This document shows positions 18,464-27,455 of a DNA stretch of 64,000 nucleotides, one piece after another (position 1 is the stretch's first letter; each line of letters begins with the position of its first letter). Made by a program: the position numbers and the translations under genes. The notes under the pieces were generated by a model. That model saw only the letters and a list, made by a program, of their open reading frames with translations. It ran no database searches and was not told where the DNA came from. The stretch lies in contig NZ_CP032819.1 in the NCBI RefSeq assembly GCF_003991565.1, forward strand, positions 1,736,001 to 1,800,000, read 5' to 3'. This DNA comes from Butyricimonas faecalis. Lineage in GTDB: Bacteria > Bacteroidota > Bacteroidia > Bacteroidales > Marinifilaceae.

Positions 18464-18828
18464 AATTAATTATTATAGGCAAATGAAGGTTTTTTTGAAC
18501 AATTACTCTACATGAATAGATGTAATCACATCATCGTATTCTTATTTTTGAATTATGGAAAAACGAACTATAAATAATGAAAATAATTAGTGATAAAGAA
18601 TTAAACGATTCTTCTTGAACGAATACCGTTGCTTTATCCGGTAGTACATTCGGAAAATGAAGAACCCGAGAAATTATGGATTTTGCACAACAGTTTAAAA
18701 AAGATATAAAGAATAAATTCCATAGAAGTGAAAAATAAAAAAAAGGGGCTGATATCACACACCTGATAAACGTTGAGTATCACCCCCTTGTGTTAATTAA
18801 TTTTATAAACCAACTAACAATCAAAGTT
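18464..18828. other. Gap before the second SusC: possible decayed frame and minus-strand terminator
   Basis: Between the XRE gene and the second SusC there is no intact gene. In 18595-18710 two plus-strand frames join across an apparent frameshift to read an acidic stretch (HSENEEPEKLWILHNSLKK), which may be the remnant of a lost gene. A -7-like TATTTTTG (18543-18550) has no -33 partner. The right end carries the hairpin listed at 18738-18788. Confidence 0.4.
18738..18788 (-). terminator. Intrinsic terminator reading leftward, just before susC
   Basis: On the minus strand GGGG-TGATA pairs with TATCA-CCCC (one G-G mismatch, about 25-nt loop) and is followed by eight T. That orientation would end an antisense transcript leaving the susC start, since no minus-strand gene lies upstream of it. 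On the plus strand it would sit in the susC leader as a plain hairpin. Confidence 0.5.
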
Positions 18829-21800
18829 ATGAAAAAAACTTATGACAGGAAAGGTTTTAAGCGAAAATTACCATTCAAGATAATGATGGTAAACATGATG
18901 ACCAGTTTAATCATGATGCTATTACTAGAATGTCCATTAATGGCAAGTGACTGGGCAAGGGATTCCACCCGCACAGAAGTCTGGTATGTAAAAGGAAACG
19001 TTATAGACGAGAAAGGGATGCCCATGCCAGGTGTTACGGTGCTTCTAGATAGCACAACAATAGGGAGTGCTACTGATCAAGATGGAAATTTCTTGTTGAC
19101 ATTACCGCAGGAAAAAGGCATGCTAGTCTTCTCGTTCGTGGGATTCAAAACAGTGAGGGCAAGTTTTGTAGGAGGGGAACCGTTGCAAGTGACAATGAAA
19201 GAGAACGTGTCGACGATTGACGAGGTGGTGGTAATTGCCTATGGAACACAGAACAAGAGGGACGTGATCGGGGCGATGTCAACCGTCAAAGCCTCGGATA
19301 TTAAAGATATTCCTTCTCCCTCGATCGCAAATTTATTGCAAGGACGAGTTGCAGGCATGAACGTCACGAACATGACAGGAGCACCGGGTAGCGGAGGAAC
19401 ATCTATCACGATCCGGGGATTTAATAGTTTGAGTATCGAAAGTACCCGACGAGGTAGCGAACCCCTGTGGGTGATAGATGGTATACCCTTGCTATCATTC
19501 ACTTCGCCTATAACTGGTTCAAACACGTTAGCGGATATTGACCCCTCCACGATTGAAAGCGTGCAGGTTCTGAAAGACGCAGCTTCCGCTTCTATTTACG
19601 GTTCCCGTGCGGCAAATGGAGTTATTCTCGTGACAACAAAAAAGGGAGGTTTGAATCAAAGTGCTAAATTCAATATCAACGTGTCACAAACGTATTCTTT
19701 CAACCCCAAACTTCCCAAATTAACGGGTGGGAAAGCGGAAAGGAGACTTCGCATGGCCGCATTGAACAATTTCACACAAGCATATTACGATCCCGAAACA
19801 AATACGTATAAGTACGTTGACAATTATTATGAATCTTATAACGAAGGATTACATTATAATTACTTTTGGAACCAAGGTTATGGTGCGAACATGCCAATTT
19901 ACCAAGACAGCTTGAACCCGTTCTACAACAATTCCATGAACCTTTTCAAATACTACTTTAGAACAGGAAAAGTCTCGGATGTCAATATACAGCTAAGTAA
20001 AGGATACAGTACTTTCTCTTACAATATTGGCTTGGGGTATTACACGGAAAAAGGTGTTTTAAAAAACACGGGCTTCAGCCGGGTAAACTTGATCGGTAAT
20101 TTCAACTTGCGTCCTTTTGACAAGTTAGAAGCTAATTTTAGAATGTATATCGCTCGAACGGGACGAGATCGCTCATCATACGATATGCTCGTGAGCGGAT
20201 TCAGTCAGGGGGTGGAATTGGAACAAATCCCGTCTCAGTTGCTAGAATATTCTACCGTGCTCCCCGGCCCCGGTTCGAAAGTTTTTCAAGAAGCGATCAA
20301 ACTGTATGATGAGATAAAAGAGAAAAACGAAACCTATCGGCTTAGAGGTTCTTTTGACTTGAGTTACGAGATTGTGAAGGGTCTGAAGTTAAAATCCTCC
20401 GTTGCGGCAGATATATCTCTTCAATATCAAAACTTATTCATGCCGTCCAACTTGGACGAATATAACGAAACTTATTCCAACGGGCAGCATAACCGGACAC
20501 AAATGCTTCTGAATGAAAATTTAATCACGTACAAGCATAGTTTCCGAAACAAACACAACATTGATCTACTCGCAGGTTTATCGTACCAAATGGATCAAAA
20601 AGACGATATTGGAGGATGGGGAAAAGCCGCACCATCAAACTTGATCCAGTATGTTCCGTGGGCGGGTAACGCTTACGATACTGAGAACAAACGGCAACTG
20701 AAAGATTTCAAGACAAGCATGGAACGTAGCACGCTCATGGGAATTTTTGGTCGGGTGAATTATAATTATCTTCAAAAATACCTGTTTTCATTCACGTTCA
20801 GGCGGGACGGTAGTTCCAAATTCGGGGAAAATGTACGTTGGGGTAGTTTCCCGTCCATCGCTTTAGGTTGGACTATATCAGATGAAAAATTCATGGATTG
20901 GAGTCGCAGAACATTGGATTATTGCAAACTACGTGCAAGTTTGGGTAAATCGGGGCGACAATTCGACCAACCTTACATCGCTTTGGGTCTGCTAGAAGCT
21001 AATGACCCGTTTCTCGGTTACCCGACCGTAACACCCGACTTTGGCATGGGACTAATAAATCAAGGTTTGACATGGGAAAAAACAGATCAATACGATTTAG
21101 GTATCGATATGGATTTGTTTAATCATCGTCTCGCCGTGACACTGGATTATTATTACAGGTACACGGATAAATTGTTATATCTTATCGTTTTACCGGGTAA
21201 CTATTCCGGTTATATACAACAGTGGCAGAACGCCTATTGTATCAGTAACCAAGGCGTGGAGTTAGATATTAAATGGAACGTGATACGACGTGAACATCTT
21301 AATTGGAACTTGGAATTTAATATCGCTCGTAACTGGAACAGGTTGGAGAAAAGCCAGAATGAGAGAGATTTCACGAATTACTCTTCCTTCGACAACCTGA
21401 ATATCATCGGTAAACCTCTAAACGGGATTTACGCCTATCAAACCTTAGGATATTATCAAAACGATAAAGACGTACCCCGCAATTACATCGCTGGAGAAAA
21501 TACCCCCCTCGGAACGGGGCGACAATTCTATCGTGCTGGGGATCGGGTTATCATTGACAATAACGGAGACGGACGAATCAATTATGAAGACCGAGTTTTC
21601 TGTGGTTCCCCACTTCCTCTCGTGTCAGGTGGCATTATCAGTACGTTAAACTATAAAGGATTTGACGTGAATATTCTCTTTAATTACGTGATTGGAAGAC
21701 ATATTTTAAATCAAGGTACCGGCACATCCGTGGGTACAACCACAGGCATGACCGCAGAAGATATTGCCAAGCCTGTTTTCGAAGATTTGTCGAATGCCAC

Positions 21801-22131
21801 CTTTTGGCAGAAAACTGGGGATAACACCGATTATCCCATGAACAGGCTGGAAGCGGGATTAAATAATTTTGGCACGGCAATAGAAGCTAACGTTCAAAAC
21901 GTGAGTTATATCAAATTGAAAACAATAACAATAGGCTACACCTTGCCTAAAAGCGTGAAAAAATTTATCGGATTTGGTGTACGGGTATTCGCAACGGGTG
22001 AAAATCTTTTCACCATTACTAATTATAAAGGAGCAGATCCCGAATCCGTGGATACAGTAACGGGTATTGACGGGCTTGGAAATTACCCCTTGTCAACAAG
22101 ATTAACATTTGGATTAACCTTAAACTTATAA
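18829..22131 (+). CDS. SusC/RagA TonB-linked outer-membrane transporter (no STN domain)
   Basis: This is the TonB-dependent channel of the second uptake locus. After an unusually long, Met-rich signal region (cleavage around SWLMASD-like residues 35-45), a carboxypeptidase-regulatory-like domain lies at about residues 52-130 (GNVIDEKGMPMPGVTVLLDST). The plug follows with EVVVIAYGTQNKRDVIGAMS and VLKDAASASIYGSRAANGVILV, then the barrel ending in LTLNL. It lacks the STN domain, and no sigma/FecR pair is near, so control differs from the first locus. ATG 18829 (MKKTYDRKG) is preferred to an in-frame GTG 13 codons earlier. The SusD gene starts 2 bp after its stop. About 1100 residues. Confidence 0.95.
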   Translation: MKKTYDRKGFKRKLPFKIMMVNMMTSLIMMLLLECPLMASDWARDSTRTEVWYVKGNVIDEKGMPMPGVTVLLDSTTIGSATDQDGNFLLTLPQEKGMLVFSFVGFKTVRASFVGGEPLQVTMKENVSTIDEVVVIAYGTQNKRDVIGAMSTVKASDIKDIPSPSIANLLQGRVAGMNVTNMTGAPGSGGTSITIRGFNSLSIESTRRGSEPLWVIDGIPLLSFTSPITGSNTLADIDPSTIESVQVLKDAASASIYGSRAANGVILVTTKKGGLNQSAKFNINVSQTYSFNPKLPKLTGGKAERRLRMAALNNFTQAYYDPETNTYKYVDNYYESYNEGLHYNYFWNQGYGANMPIYQDSLNPFYNNSMNLFKYYFRTGKVSDVNIQLSKGYSTFSYNIGLGYYTEKGVLKNTGFSRVNLIGNFNLRPFDKLEANFRMYIARTGRDRSSYDMLVSGFSQGVELEQIPSQLLEYSTVLPGPGSKVFQEAIKLYDEIKEKNETYRLRGSFDLSYEIVKGLKLKSSVAADISLQYQNLFMPSNLDEYNETYSNGQHNRTQMLLNENLITYKHSFRNKHNIDLLAGLSYQMDQKDDIGGWGKAAPSNLIQYVPWAGNAYDTENKRQLKDFKTSMERSTLMGIFGRVNYNYLQKYLFSFTFRRDGSSKFGENVRWGSFPSIALGWTISDEKFMDWSRRTLDYCKLRASLGKSGRQFDQPYIALGLLEANDPFLGYPTVTPDFGMGLINQGLTWEKTDQYDLGIDMDLFNHRLAVTLDYYYRYTDKLLYLIVLPGNYSGYIQQWQNAYCISNQGVELDIKWNVIRREHLNWNLEFNIARNWNRLEKSQNERDFTNYSSFDNLNIIGKPLNGIYAYQTLGYYQNDKDVPRNYIAGENTPLGTGRQFYRAGDRVIIDNNGDGRINYEDRVFCGSPLPLVSGGIISTLNYKGFDVNILFNYVIGRHILNQGTGTSVGTTTGMTAEDIAKPVFEDLSNATFWQKTGDNTDYPMNRLEAGLNNFGTAIEANVQNVSYIKLKTITIGYTLPKSVKKFIGFGVRVFATGENLFTITNYKGADPESVDTVTGIDGLGNYPLSTRLTFGLTLNL

Positions 22132-22133
22132 GC

Positions 22134-23657
22134 ATGAAATCAATTCTTTATATATTCATCCCGTTCGTATTTATCTTAAATTCCTGTTCGAATAGTTTTT
22201 TAGTGGAAGAGCCGAAAATTTCGGTCACGAACAATAACTTTTGGAAAACCGATCAAGACTTCCAAGCTGCAACAATGGGTTTGCATTCGCTTTTTAGATC
22301 CGCCCACGGTTCTGTCATCGTCCAATACCGGGATCGGGGACTACTATTCGATAACCTCGCTTCATGGCAGAATCCATGTAACAATGAACTTTCCCGTTAT
22401 TGGAGTATGATAAGCCCCGAGTTGGATTGGCGACCGGAATACAAGGTTATCACTTTTGCAAATGAAATTATTTATAACCTGAAAAAAGAAAACCTTGCGG
22501 AAAAAAGGTACAATCATTACATGGGACAAGCCCTCGTGTTAAGAGCCTATATGTACTTCTATATACTTCGAGTATGGGGGGATGCCCCCTTGATCTTAAA
22601 TTCAGAAGATACGGGAGAGATAGGGCGGACAGCGTGGCAAGAAATCGCCGCTCAATGCATAACGGATTTACAGGAAGCCGCCAAGTTGTTACCTCATGCC
22701 GATGCACAAGAAGACGCGAATGGCGAAACTCTCACGAGCAAACAAATCGCTTCCCAAGGGACGGCTCACGCTATACTGGCTCACCTTTACGCATGGAAAG
22801 CAACATTAAATAAAGAACCGGAACTGAATCAACTCGCTATCGCGGAGTGCGACACGGTATTATCTTACAAGTATTATCAATTGGCGGGAAGTATTCATGA
22901 CGTTTGCGAAACGGTGATGCTTGGCAATAGTAGCGAGGGAATTTTTGAACTGGATTACAGGGATACCGATTTCGATTTCGTGACATCCGGTTCACGGTTA
23001 GCGGGTTTTTGTCAGTCATTCCCGATCGTACCCCTTGCTACCCCGCAAACCAAACGAAGGAATCTAAGAATAAATAACACGACAGTTTATGCGCTTTACC
23101 CAGATACGAACGACGATCGACGGAAAGAATATTTTTATGAACTGGATTATTACAACTCGCAAAGTACCTCTATCACGCAAGGGGCAGCATACATTCAAAA
23201 GCTACGTCATTATAGCAAATACACGGATGGAACGCAGGTAGGACGTATAAAAAGTTACCTTGATAACGAGATCATTATCCGTCTTGCTGACATTATTTTG
23301 TTACGCGCAGAATTGAAAGCGAAAACAGGGGATCAGGCAGGTGCGGAAGTGGATTTAAACCGCATTCGCCGGAGAGCCAACACGAGTGCTTATGATGCAA
23401 GCGAGGGTAGCCTGAAAGAAGCTATTCAGAATGAAAGGGACAGAGAATTATTTCTTGAAGGTATTAACACGCGCTTCTTTGATATGGTAAGAAACGGTAT
23501 GTTCCGGAAGAAACTGAGAGGCAAATTTAAAACCTTGAGCGATCAAGACGTGGAGAATGGGGCTTTGTTTGTTCCAGTCAGTTCAATGGCGTTTAGCAAT
23601 AACACCCGCATGATTCAAACTACATACTGGAAAAAAAACGGTTATCCACATAAATAA
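22134..23657 (+). CDS. RagB/SusD-family outer-membrane lipoprotein
   Basis: This is the lid partner of the SusC encoded immediately upstream (2-bp gap, so translation is probably coupled). The lipoprotein signal ends at FILNSCSNSFLVEEPK. The SusD helical core is visible as LASWQNP and EIIYNLKKENLAEKRYNHYMGQALVLRAYMYFYILRVWGDAPL (residues ~105-150). The family's C-terminal signature follows: EIIIRLADIILLRAELKAKTGD, VDLNRIRRRAN and ERDRELFLEGINTRFFDMVRNG near residues 380-460. It is 507 residues, a normal length. No glycoside hydrolase or peptidase is linked, so the ligand cannot be named. Confidence 0.94.
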   Translation: MKSILYIFIPFVFILNSCSNSFLVEEPKISVTNNNFWKTDQDFQAATMGLHSLFRSAHGSVIVQYRDRGLLFDNLASWQNPCNNELSRYWSMISPELDWRPEYKVITFANEIIYNLKKENLAEKRYNHYMGQALVLRAYMYFYILRVWGDAPLILNSEDTGEIGRTAWQEIAAQCITDLQEAAKLLPHADAQEDANGETLTSKQIASQGTAHAILAHLYAWKATLNKEPELNQLAIAECDTVLSYKYYQLAGSIHDVCETVMLGNSSEGIFELDYRDTDFDFVTSGSRLAGFCQSFPIVPLATPQTKRRNLRINNTTVYALYPDTNDDRRKEYFYELDYYNSQSTSITQGAAYIQKLRHYSKYTDGTQVGRIKSYLDNEIIIRLADIILLRAELKAKTGDQAGAEVDLNRIRRRANTSAYDASEGSLKEAIQNERDRELFLEGINTRFFDMVRNGMFRKKLRGKFKTLSDQDVENGALFVPVSSMAFSNNTRMIQTTYWKKNGYPHK

Positions 23658-23664
23658 TAAAGTT

Positions 23665-24279
23665 ATGAAAAATATATCACTTGTATTGACGATTGCCGCG
23701 TTGATGGCGTGCTGCGATAAAGATAATTATATAGATTCTGGCATACACGAGCGAAAGCACGATTGCACGATTTGGGAGTATTTTCAAACCGACCATGCGA
23801 ATTGGGATTCCCTGATCGTGATGATCCGCCACGCAAGTATGATAAAATACTTTGACGGAACGAACAAAGACGAGATTACTATTTTCGCCCCGACCAATCA
23901 TTCAATTAATCAATATTTGTTTCAAACACTGGATGACAACGGGGAACGTTTTTACGAGAAGGTGACGGAAATTCCCGCTAACGAGTGCCGTGAAATGCTT
24001 CTCTCGTACATGATGCACGGAAAAAAGTTTTTGCAGGATTTCGATCACGAGGTGAAAGGTACTCTAACGGGCGGGACTATAGTGCAAGCCTTGTCGGGTA
24101 TAGATTTGAGAGTGTACAGGATTACATCCACCTTTTATGACATTCCCGATCTTGGGGCGGAAAAGTTGGCATTCCAAGCCCCTGACGACTATATCGGTAC
24201 GGTTGCCTCGTGCAACATAGAAATGAACAACGGTGTGGTACACTCACTTGATGCAACTTGTATGTTTACAAAATTATAA
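23665..24279 (+). CDS. Fasciclin (FAS1)-domain lipoprotein
   Basis: A 204-residue lipoprotein: the short signal ends at LMACCDKDN, giving a Cys followed by acidic residues as in surface-exposed lipoproteins of this phylum. The rest is a single fasciclin-like domain. It has the H1 motif-like ITIFAPTNHSINQYL near residues 70-85, the central LSYMMHGKKF, and the closing H2-like NNGVVHSLDATCMF. FAS1 domains mediate adhesion or bind small ligands. The gene lies 8 bp after SusD and 10 bp before another lipoprotein, so it belongs to this operon. It probably presents or captures substrate beside the SusCD pair; that is inference. Confidence 0.82.
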   Translation: MKNISLVLTIAALMACCDKDNYIDSGIHERKHDCTIWEYFQTDHANWDSLIVMIRHASMIKYFDGTNKDEITIFAPTNHSINQYLFQTLDDNGERFYEKVTEIPANECREMLLSYMMHGKKFLQDFDHEVKGTLTGGTIVQALSGIDLRVYRITSTFYDIPDLGAEKLAFQAPDDYIGTVASCNIEMNNGVVHSLDATCMFTKL

Positions 24280-24289
24280 AATCAGAACT

Positions 24290-24700
24290 ATGAAAACAGT
24301 TATATTATCATTATTCATTCTTCTTTTGGTTATCGGTTGTCAAAAAGATATTGCAATCGGGTATTTGAACGTAGCAAATGCCCTGTATTCACCAGATTCG
24401 CTTGTGGTGAAAGCAAAATTGGACGAGGAAGAGGACGCTTATCAAATAAAGCATAAAATACCGTGGCAATCGAACGCAATGGACGGAGTGGAAGGGACAT
24501 TACCTATTTGCTTTCAGATATGGAACATTAACGGGGAACAACCGGAAATCATGAATCAATTCACGATAAAGCCCACGGGAGTAATCGAACTTCCATGTAA
24601 TCATACAGTTCCAAACGGTCGGTATGTTTTAAGCGTCAAGATCGGCAATAAAGATCATGACTACACGATTGATTCAGCCTTTACAGTGATCGTAGAATAA
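24290..24700 (+). CDS. Small lipoprotein of the second SusCD operon
   Basis: I do not recognise the family. The 136-residue protein starts with a clear lipoprotein signal (VILSLFILLLVIGCQKD). The mature part is predicted to be all-beta, with alternating hydrophobic residues (ICFQIWNING, IELPCNHTVPNGRYVLSVKIG) resembling an immunoglobulin-like sandwich. It starts 10 bp after the fasciclin gene and is the last gene of the operon. ATG 24290 is chosen because it gives the signal peptide; an in-frame ATG 19 codons earlier overlaps the fasciclin gene. A structural or ligand-binding role at the cell surface is likely. Confidence 0.75.
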   Translation: MKTVILSLFILLLVIGCQKDIAIGYLNVANALYSPDSLVVKAKLDEEEDAYQIKHKIPWQSNAMDGVEGTLPICFQIWNINGEQPEIMNQFTIKPTGVIELPCNHTVPNGRYVLSVKIGNKDHDYTIDSAFTVIVE

Positions 24701-24832
24701 TGAGTATAAGCACGTTACATTGCATTAGATTGAAAATATTTTAAACTTTTTTTGTGTATAAGATAATTATTTTTAATCATTTGTAATGACAGAATGCAAT
24801 ACGTTTGGTTTTTATTGATAGCATGTAAATTT

Positions 24833-24900
24833 GAAAGCAGCCGGAAAAGCAGAAGTAAAGCACATTCTTTTTCTCACATTAGTACAATCCGGCTGTTTTC
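24833..24900 (+). terminator. Possible terminator of the second SusCD operon
   Basis: The arms GCAGCCGGA (from 24837) and TCCGGCTGT (to 24896) pair around a loop of about 40 nt and are followed by TTTTC. It lies 130 bp after the last gene. The long loop makes this less certain than the other terminators in the window. Confidence 0.4.
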
Positions 24901-25396
24901 TTTAGAAATTATTATCTGGTATATAATTGATTGCGGATATTTGAACGTAGGACAACCTGATCTGATGAATATAATGAATTGATAGTTTGCAAAATAATTA
25001 GATCAAAAACTAAGGGAGAACCCGCACCCCTCTATCAAGAAACTTAAGGGTGAGAGAAACTGCCCCCTCTCGCTTTAAGTTCATTCTGGAAACCGACTTT
25101 TTTTTCTTCGAAGCAGTTTCATTTGTTATAGTGGAAAGTTTTTTGTTGCATGCCCATTTTCATGAAGAAACAGAATATGGAAGTCCTATCGGGAAAAGGA
25201 ATTAACATCCTGGAAAGTCCATCTTCCAAACCTTTCCTTACCAAGAGAGAGAATCACTTGGCAATCAGCATCCCTGCATAAGTTTACGAGATGTTCAAAT
25301 CCATCGTTTCATTTGGCAAGTATTCATCTTTTTTGATTTTCAAGCCCTTAATCATATTATATTCTCGAAATTATTAGTAACTTCGCTATTAGTTTT

Positions 25397-25440
25397 AAAT
25401 TTTACCGTCGTAAATTTTACGATGGTAATTTTTATGATGG
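25397..25440. repeat. Palindrome plus direct repeat, operator-like
   Basis: TTACCGTCGTAAA, TTTTACGATGGTAA and TTTTTATGATGGCAA follow one another. The first two are inverted copies with one difference; the third repeats the second in the same direction. The layout resembles the operator array before the ATPase at 4861-5991, but no intact gene follows. Confidence 0.55.
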
Positions 25441-25603
25441 CAAAATAAAATATGAAAGAGATAGAATATGAAAAAGTCCTGTTTAAGTATGAAGTCGAGA
25501 GCAGGCTTTTTTCAATGGAGGATAGGTAACTTGTTTAAGGGGGAAGGACTATGTAACTTTGTATGAAAACAATAAAGGGCAAAATAGAATAAATCATCAA
25601 AAC

Positions 25604-26482
25604 ATGAAAAAGGAAACAAAAACAATTCGTTTGATCTATCCTCAATGGCAAGGTGCCAATATCGTAAATTTGATTACAGAGGTTGAAAATCCCAATGATG
25701 CCTCAAGGGGATATTTATTGGGGGCACAACTCTTAAATTTTCTAGCCCCGGACAATGGCCAAGAAACACTAACCGTTCCAGTTGCGACTGAAATTACGGA
25801 TCGCAAGGTGACAGACGGAGTCCTCGACCGGGATATTATAGCCCGTCAAACAAGAGCTGCATTAGACATGCTACAAGTCAGTAATCCTGATAAAATCGTA
25901 ACACTTGGCGGAGAATGTTCGGTCAGTGTCGCTCCCTTTACTTACTTGGCTCAAAAATACAAGAACGATGTTGCCCTGGTTTGGATTGATGCACATCCCG
26001 ATATCACGCTCCCCGGAGACATCTATCCCGGATTTCACGCTATGGCCGTAACAGCCTGCATGGGGCATGGCGACTCCAAAATCCTAGCGGAATTACCTGC
26101 CCAATTTACCCCATCAAACATATTATTCGTGGGATTACGCAACTGGGAACGTGAAGAAATCAAAGAACGACAAAAGCAATACGGGATAAAACATCTCACT
26201 CCAAAAGATGTTGCACGAAACAGCGATGCTATTAAAACTTGGTTGAAATCATGCGGAACGTCGAAAGTCGTTATCCATTTTGATATGGACGTACTTGATC
26301 CTGCCGAAATCATCGCTGCAGTTGGAACTGACCCCGATGGGATGAAAATGGAAGAAGTCATTCGGGTAATAAAGGACATTGCCGCAGAAAAAGAATTAGT
26401 AGGCTTGACAATTGCAGAACCCATGCCTCGCACGGCAATCAGGATCAAAAATATGCTACATCAATTACCCCTGCTGAAATAA
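25604..26482 (+). CDS. Arginase/agmatinase-family ureohydrolase
   Basis: The predicted dinuclear-metal hydrolase would act on guanidino or formimino groups, but the substrate cannot be told (arginine, agmatine, formiminoglutamate or another). Motif II is intact as WIDAHPDI (Asp129, His131, Asp133), with FHAM following. Motif III is HFDMDVLDPAEI. Motif I reads GGECSVS, with Cys105 where arginases have the metal-binding His of GGDHS; several uncharacterised arginase-family proteins carry GG-C here. At 292 residues the length is normal. ATG 25604 (MKKETK) is chosen over an in-frame ATG 15 codons upstream that gives an atypical N-terminus. It is a single-gene unit closed by the terminator at 26582-26613. 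Confidence 0.8.
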   Translation: MKKETKTIRLIYPQWQGANIVNLITEVENPNDASRGYLLGAQLLNFLAPDNGQETLTVPVATEITDRKVTDGVLDRDIIARQTRAALDMLQVSNPDKIVTLGGECSVSVAPFTYLAQKYKNDVALVWIDAHPDITLPGDIYPGFHAMAVTACMGHGDSKILAELPAQFTPSNILFVGLRNWEREEIKERQKQYGIKHLTPKDVARNSDAIKTWLKSCGTSKVVIHFDMDVLDPAEIIAAVGTDPDGMKMEEVIRVIKDIAAEKELVGLTIAEPMPRTAIRIKNMLHQLPLLK

Positions 26483-26581
26483 AAAATTTGGGATTTACAC
26501 ACTTTTTGAAACACTATCAAACACTATCTCTAATTTTTCACGTGAGCCCCTATTTTTAGGAATTTACTGAATACCAAAAAA

Positions 26582-26613
26582 AGTCCTACAAAACATTGAT
26601 TTTGTAGGACTTG
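26582..26613. terminator. Bidirectional intrinsic terminator
   Basis: A perfect stem AAGTCCTACAAAA / TTTTGTAGGACTT with a 6-nt loop is flanked by A-rich and T-rich runs. It sits between the plus-strand arginase-family gene and the minus-strand tRNA-Lys and can serve both. Confidence 0.85.
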
Positions 26614-26647
26614 TCTTTTTGTTGTCGCCTTTTGGCTTTTCTTTTAG

Positions 26648-26720
26648 TGATCCAGCTGGGACTCGAACCCAGGACCCCAACATTAAAAGTGTTGTGCTCT
26701 ACCGGCTGAGCTACTGAATC
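26648..26720 (-). tRNA. tRNA-Lys (anticodon TTT)
   Basis: A 73-nt cloverleaf. The acceptor arms GATTCAG and CTGGATC pair with G-T wobble. The D-arm contains AGCTCAGCCGGTAGAGC. The anticodon stem CAACA/TGTTG encloses the loop CTTTTAA, giving anticodon TTT, and the T-arm carries GGTTCGAGTCC. The 3' CCA is not encoded. It stands alone on the minus strand. Confidence 0.97.
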
Positions 26721-26840
26721 CTTCAATCGTGTTTCTCAATTGCGGTGCAAAGATAGTAATTCTATCTGAACTCCCAAAAAGATAACAGATTTTTTTTACG
26801 GAAAAATATAAGATATTCTGAACGGGAAAAGGCTTTTCGA

Positions 26841-27440
26841 CTATTCTTCGATACACAAGGATTCTATCTTCAGCAAACGTTCTCTAAGACGAGGCATATC
26901 TTTCTGCCTGATAGACAAAGTCATTTCACATTCCATCTCAAAATTTCGGGATAATATGTCCGGTTCTTCTTCTTTCAACACTTTCATCACGTCGTTCATC
27001 ACGACATAAGCAAAATGCACGCGAATAACCTCATCCACAGTACGCTCCACGATCTCTGCATGATTGATCGCATCAGCAGCAGCTTCTTTATAGGCTTGTA
27101 TCAAGCCGGATACGCCTAATTTGATTCCCCCGAAATACCGGATTACCACGATAAGCACGTTAGATAAATCATTGGAAACAATCTGTCCAAGGATAGGTTT
27201 TCCCGCCGTGGAAGAAGGTTCCCCGTCATCATTCGCCCGGAAACGCTCCCGATTTGCACCCAGACAATACGCATAACAATGGTGACGGGCATCATAATAT
27301 TTCGTTTTAAGCCCAGCAACAATATCTTTAATCTCTTCTTCGGATTTCACGGGATAAATAAAAGAAATAAAGCGACTGCCTTTTTCCTTGTACAGGCCCT
27401 CGGCAATCGTATTTACAGTTCTATATTTATCCTCCTCCAT
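26841..27440 (-). CDS. yigZ: YigZ/IMPACT family protein (UPF0029)
   Basis: A conserved cytoplasmic protein related to eukaryotic IMPACT; the bacterial role is not settled. The N-terminal UPF0029 domain has the signature GSRFISFIYPV and RHHCYAYCLGANRERFRANDDGEPSSTAGKPILGQI (split here by position, residues ~45-85), followed by NVLIVVIRYFGGIKLGVSGLIQAYKEAA. A C-terminal ferredoxin-like domain (DUF1949-like) completes about 199 residues. ATG 27440 is preferred: an in-frame TTG four codons upstream would also work but is weaker. It lies 16 bp after the dnaA stop and may be co-transcribed with it. Confidence 0.9.
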   Translation of the reverse strand: MEEDKYRTVNTIAEGLYKEKGSRFISFIYPVKSEEEIKDIVAGLKTKYYDARHHCYAYCLGANRERFRANDDGEPSSTAGKPILGQIVSNDLSNVLIVVIRYFGGIKLGVSGLIQAYKEAAADAINHAEIVERTVDEVIRVHFAYVVMNDVMKVLKEEEPDILSRNFEMECEMTLSIRQKDMPRLRERLLKIESLCIEE

Positions 27441-27455
27441 AAAGGAACGCAATAA

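Larger units (their letters stand above)
24701..25603. other. Long gap with hairpins, operator-like repeats and apparent gene debris
   Basis: No intact gene is seen in these 903 bp. The gap contains the hairpin at 24833-24900 and a second inverted repeat at 25045-25082 (AACTTAAGGGTGAGAG against CTCTCGCTTTAAGTT, imperfect). A plus-strand frame at 25150-25377 is interrupted by one in-frame stop (25279-25281) and may be a broken gene. A palindromic array lies at 25397-25440, followed by a 25-codon frame at 25452-25529 starting MKEIEYEKVLF. A short stretch near 24936 (TATTTGAACGTAG) repeats part of the preceding lipoprotein gene. Together this looks like the scar of lost accessory genes. Confidence 0.4.

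Noticed and set aside
24794..24982. 62-codon plus-strand frame with an end resembling the upstream lipoprotein
   Set aside because: It contains a terminator-like hairpin, has no start context or domain, and the similarity is only a few residues.
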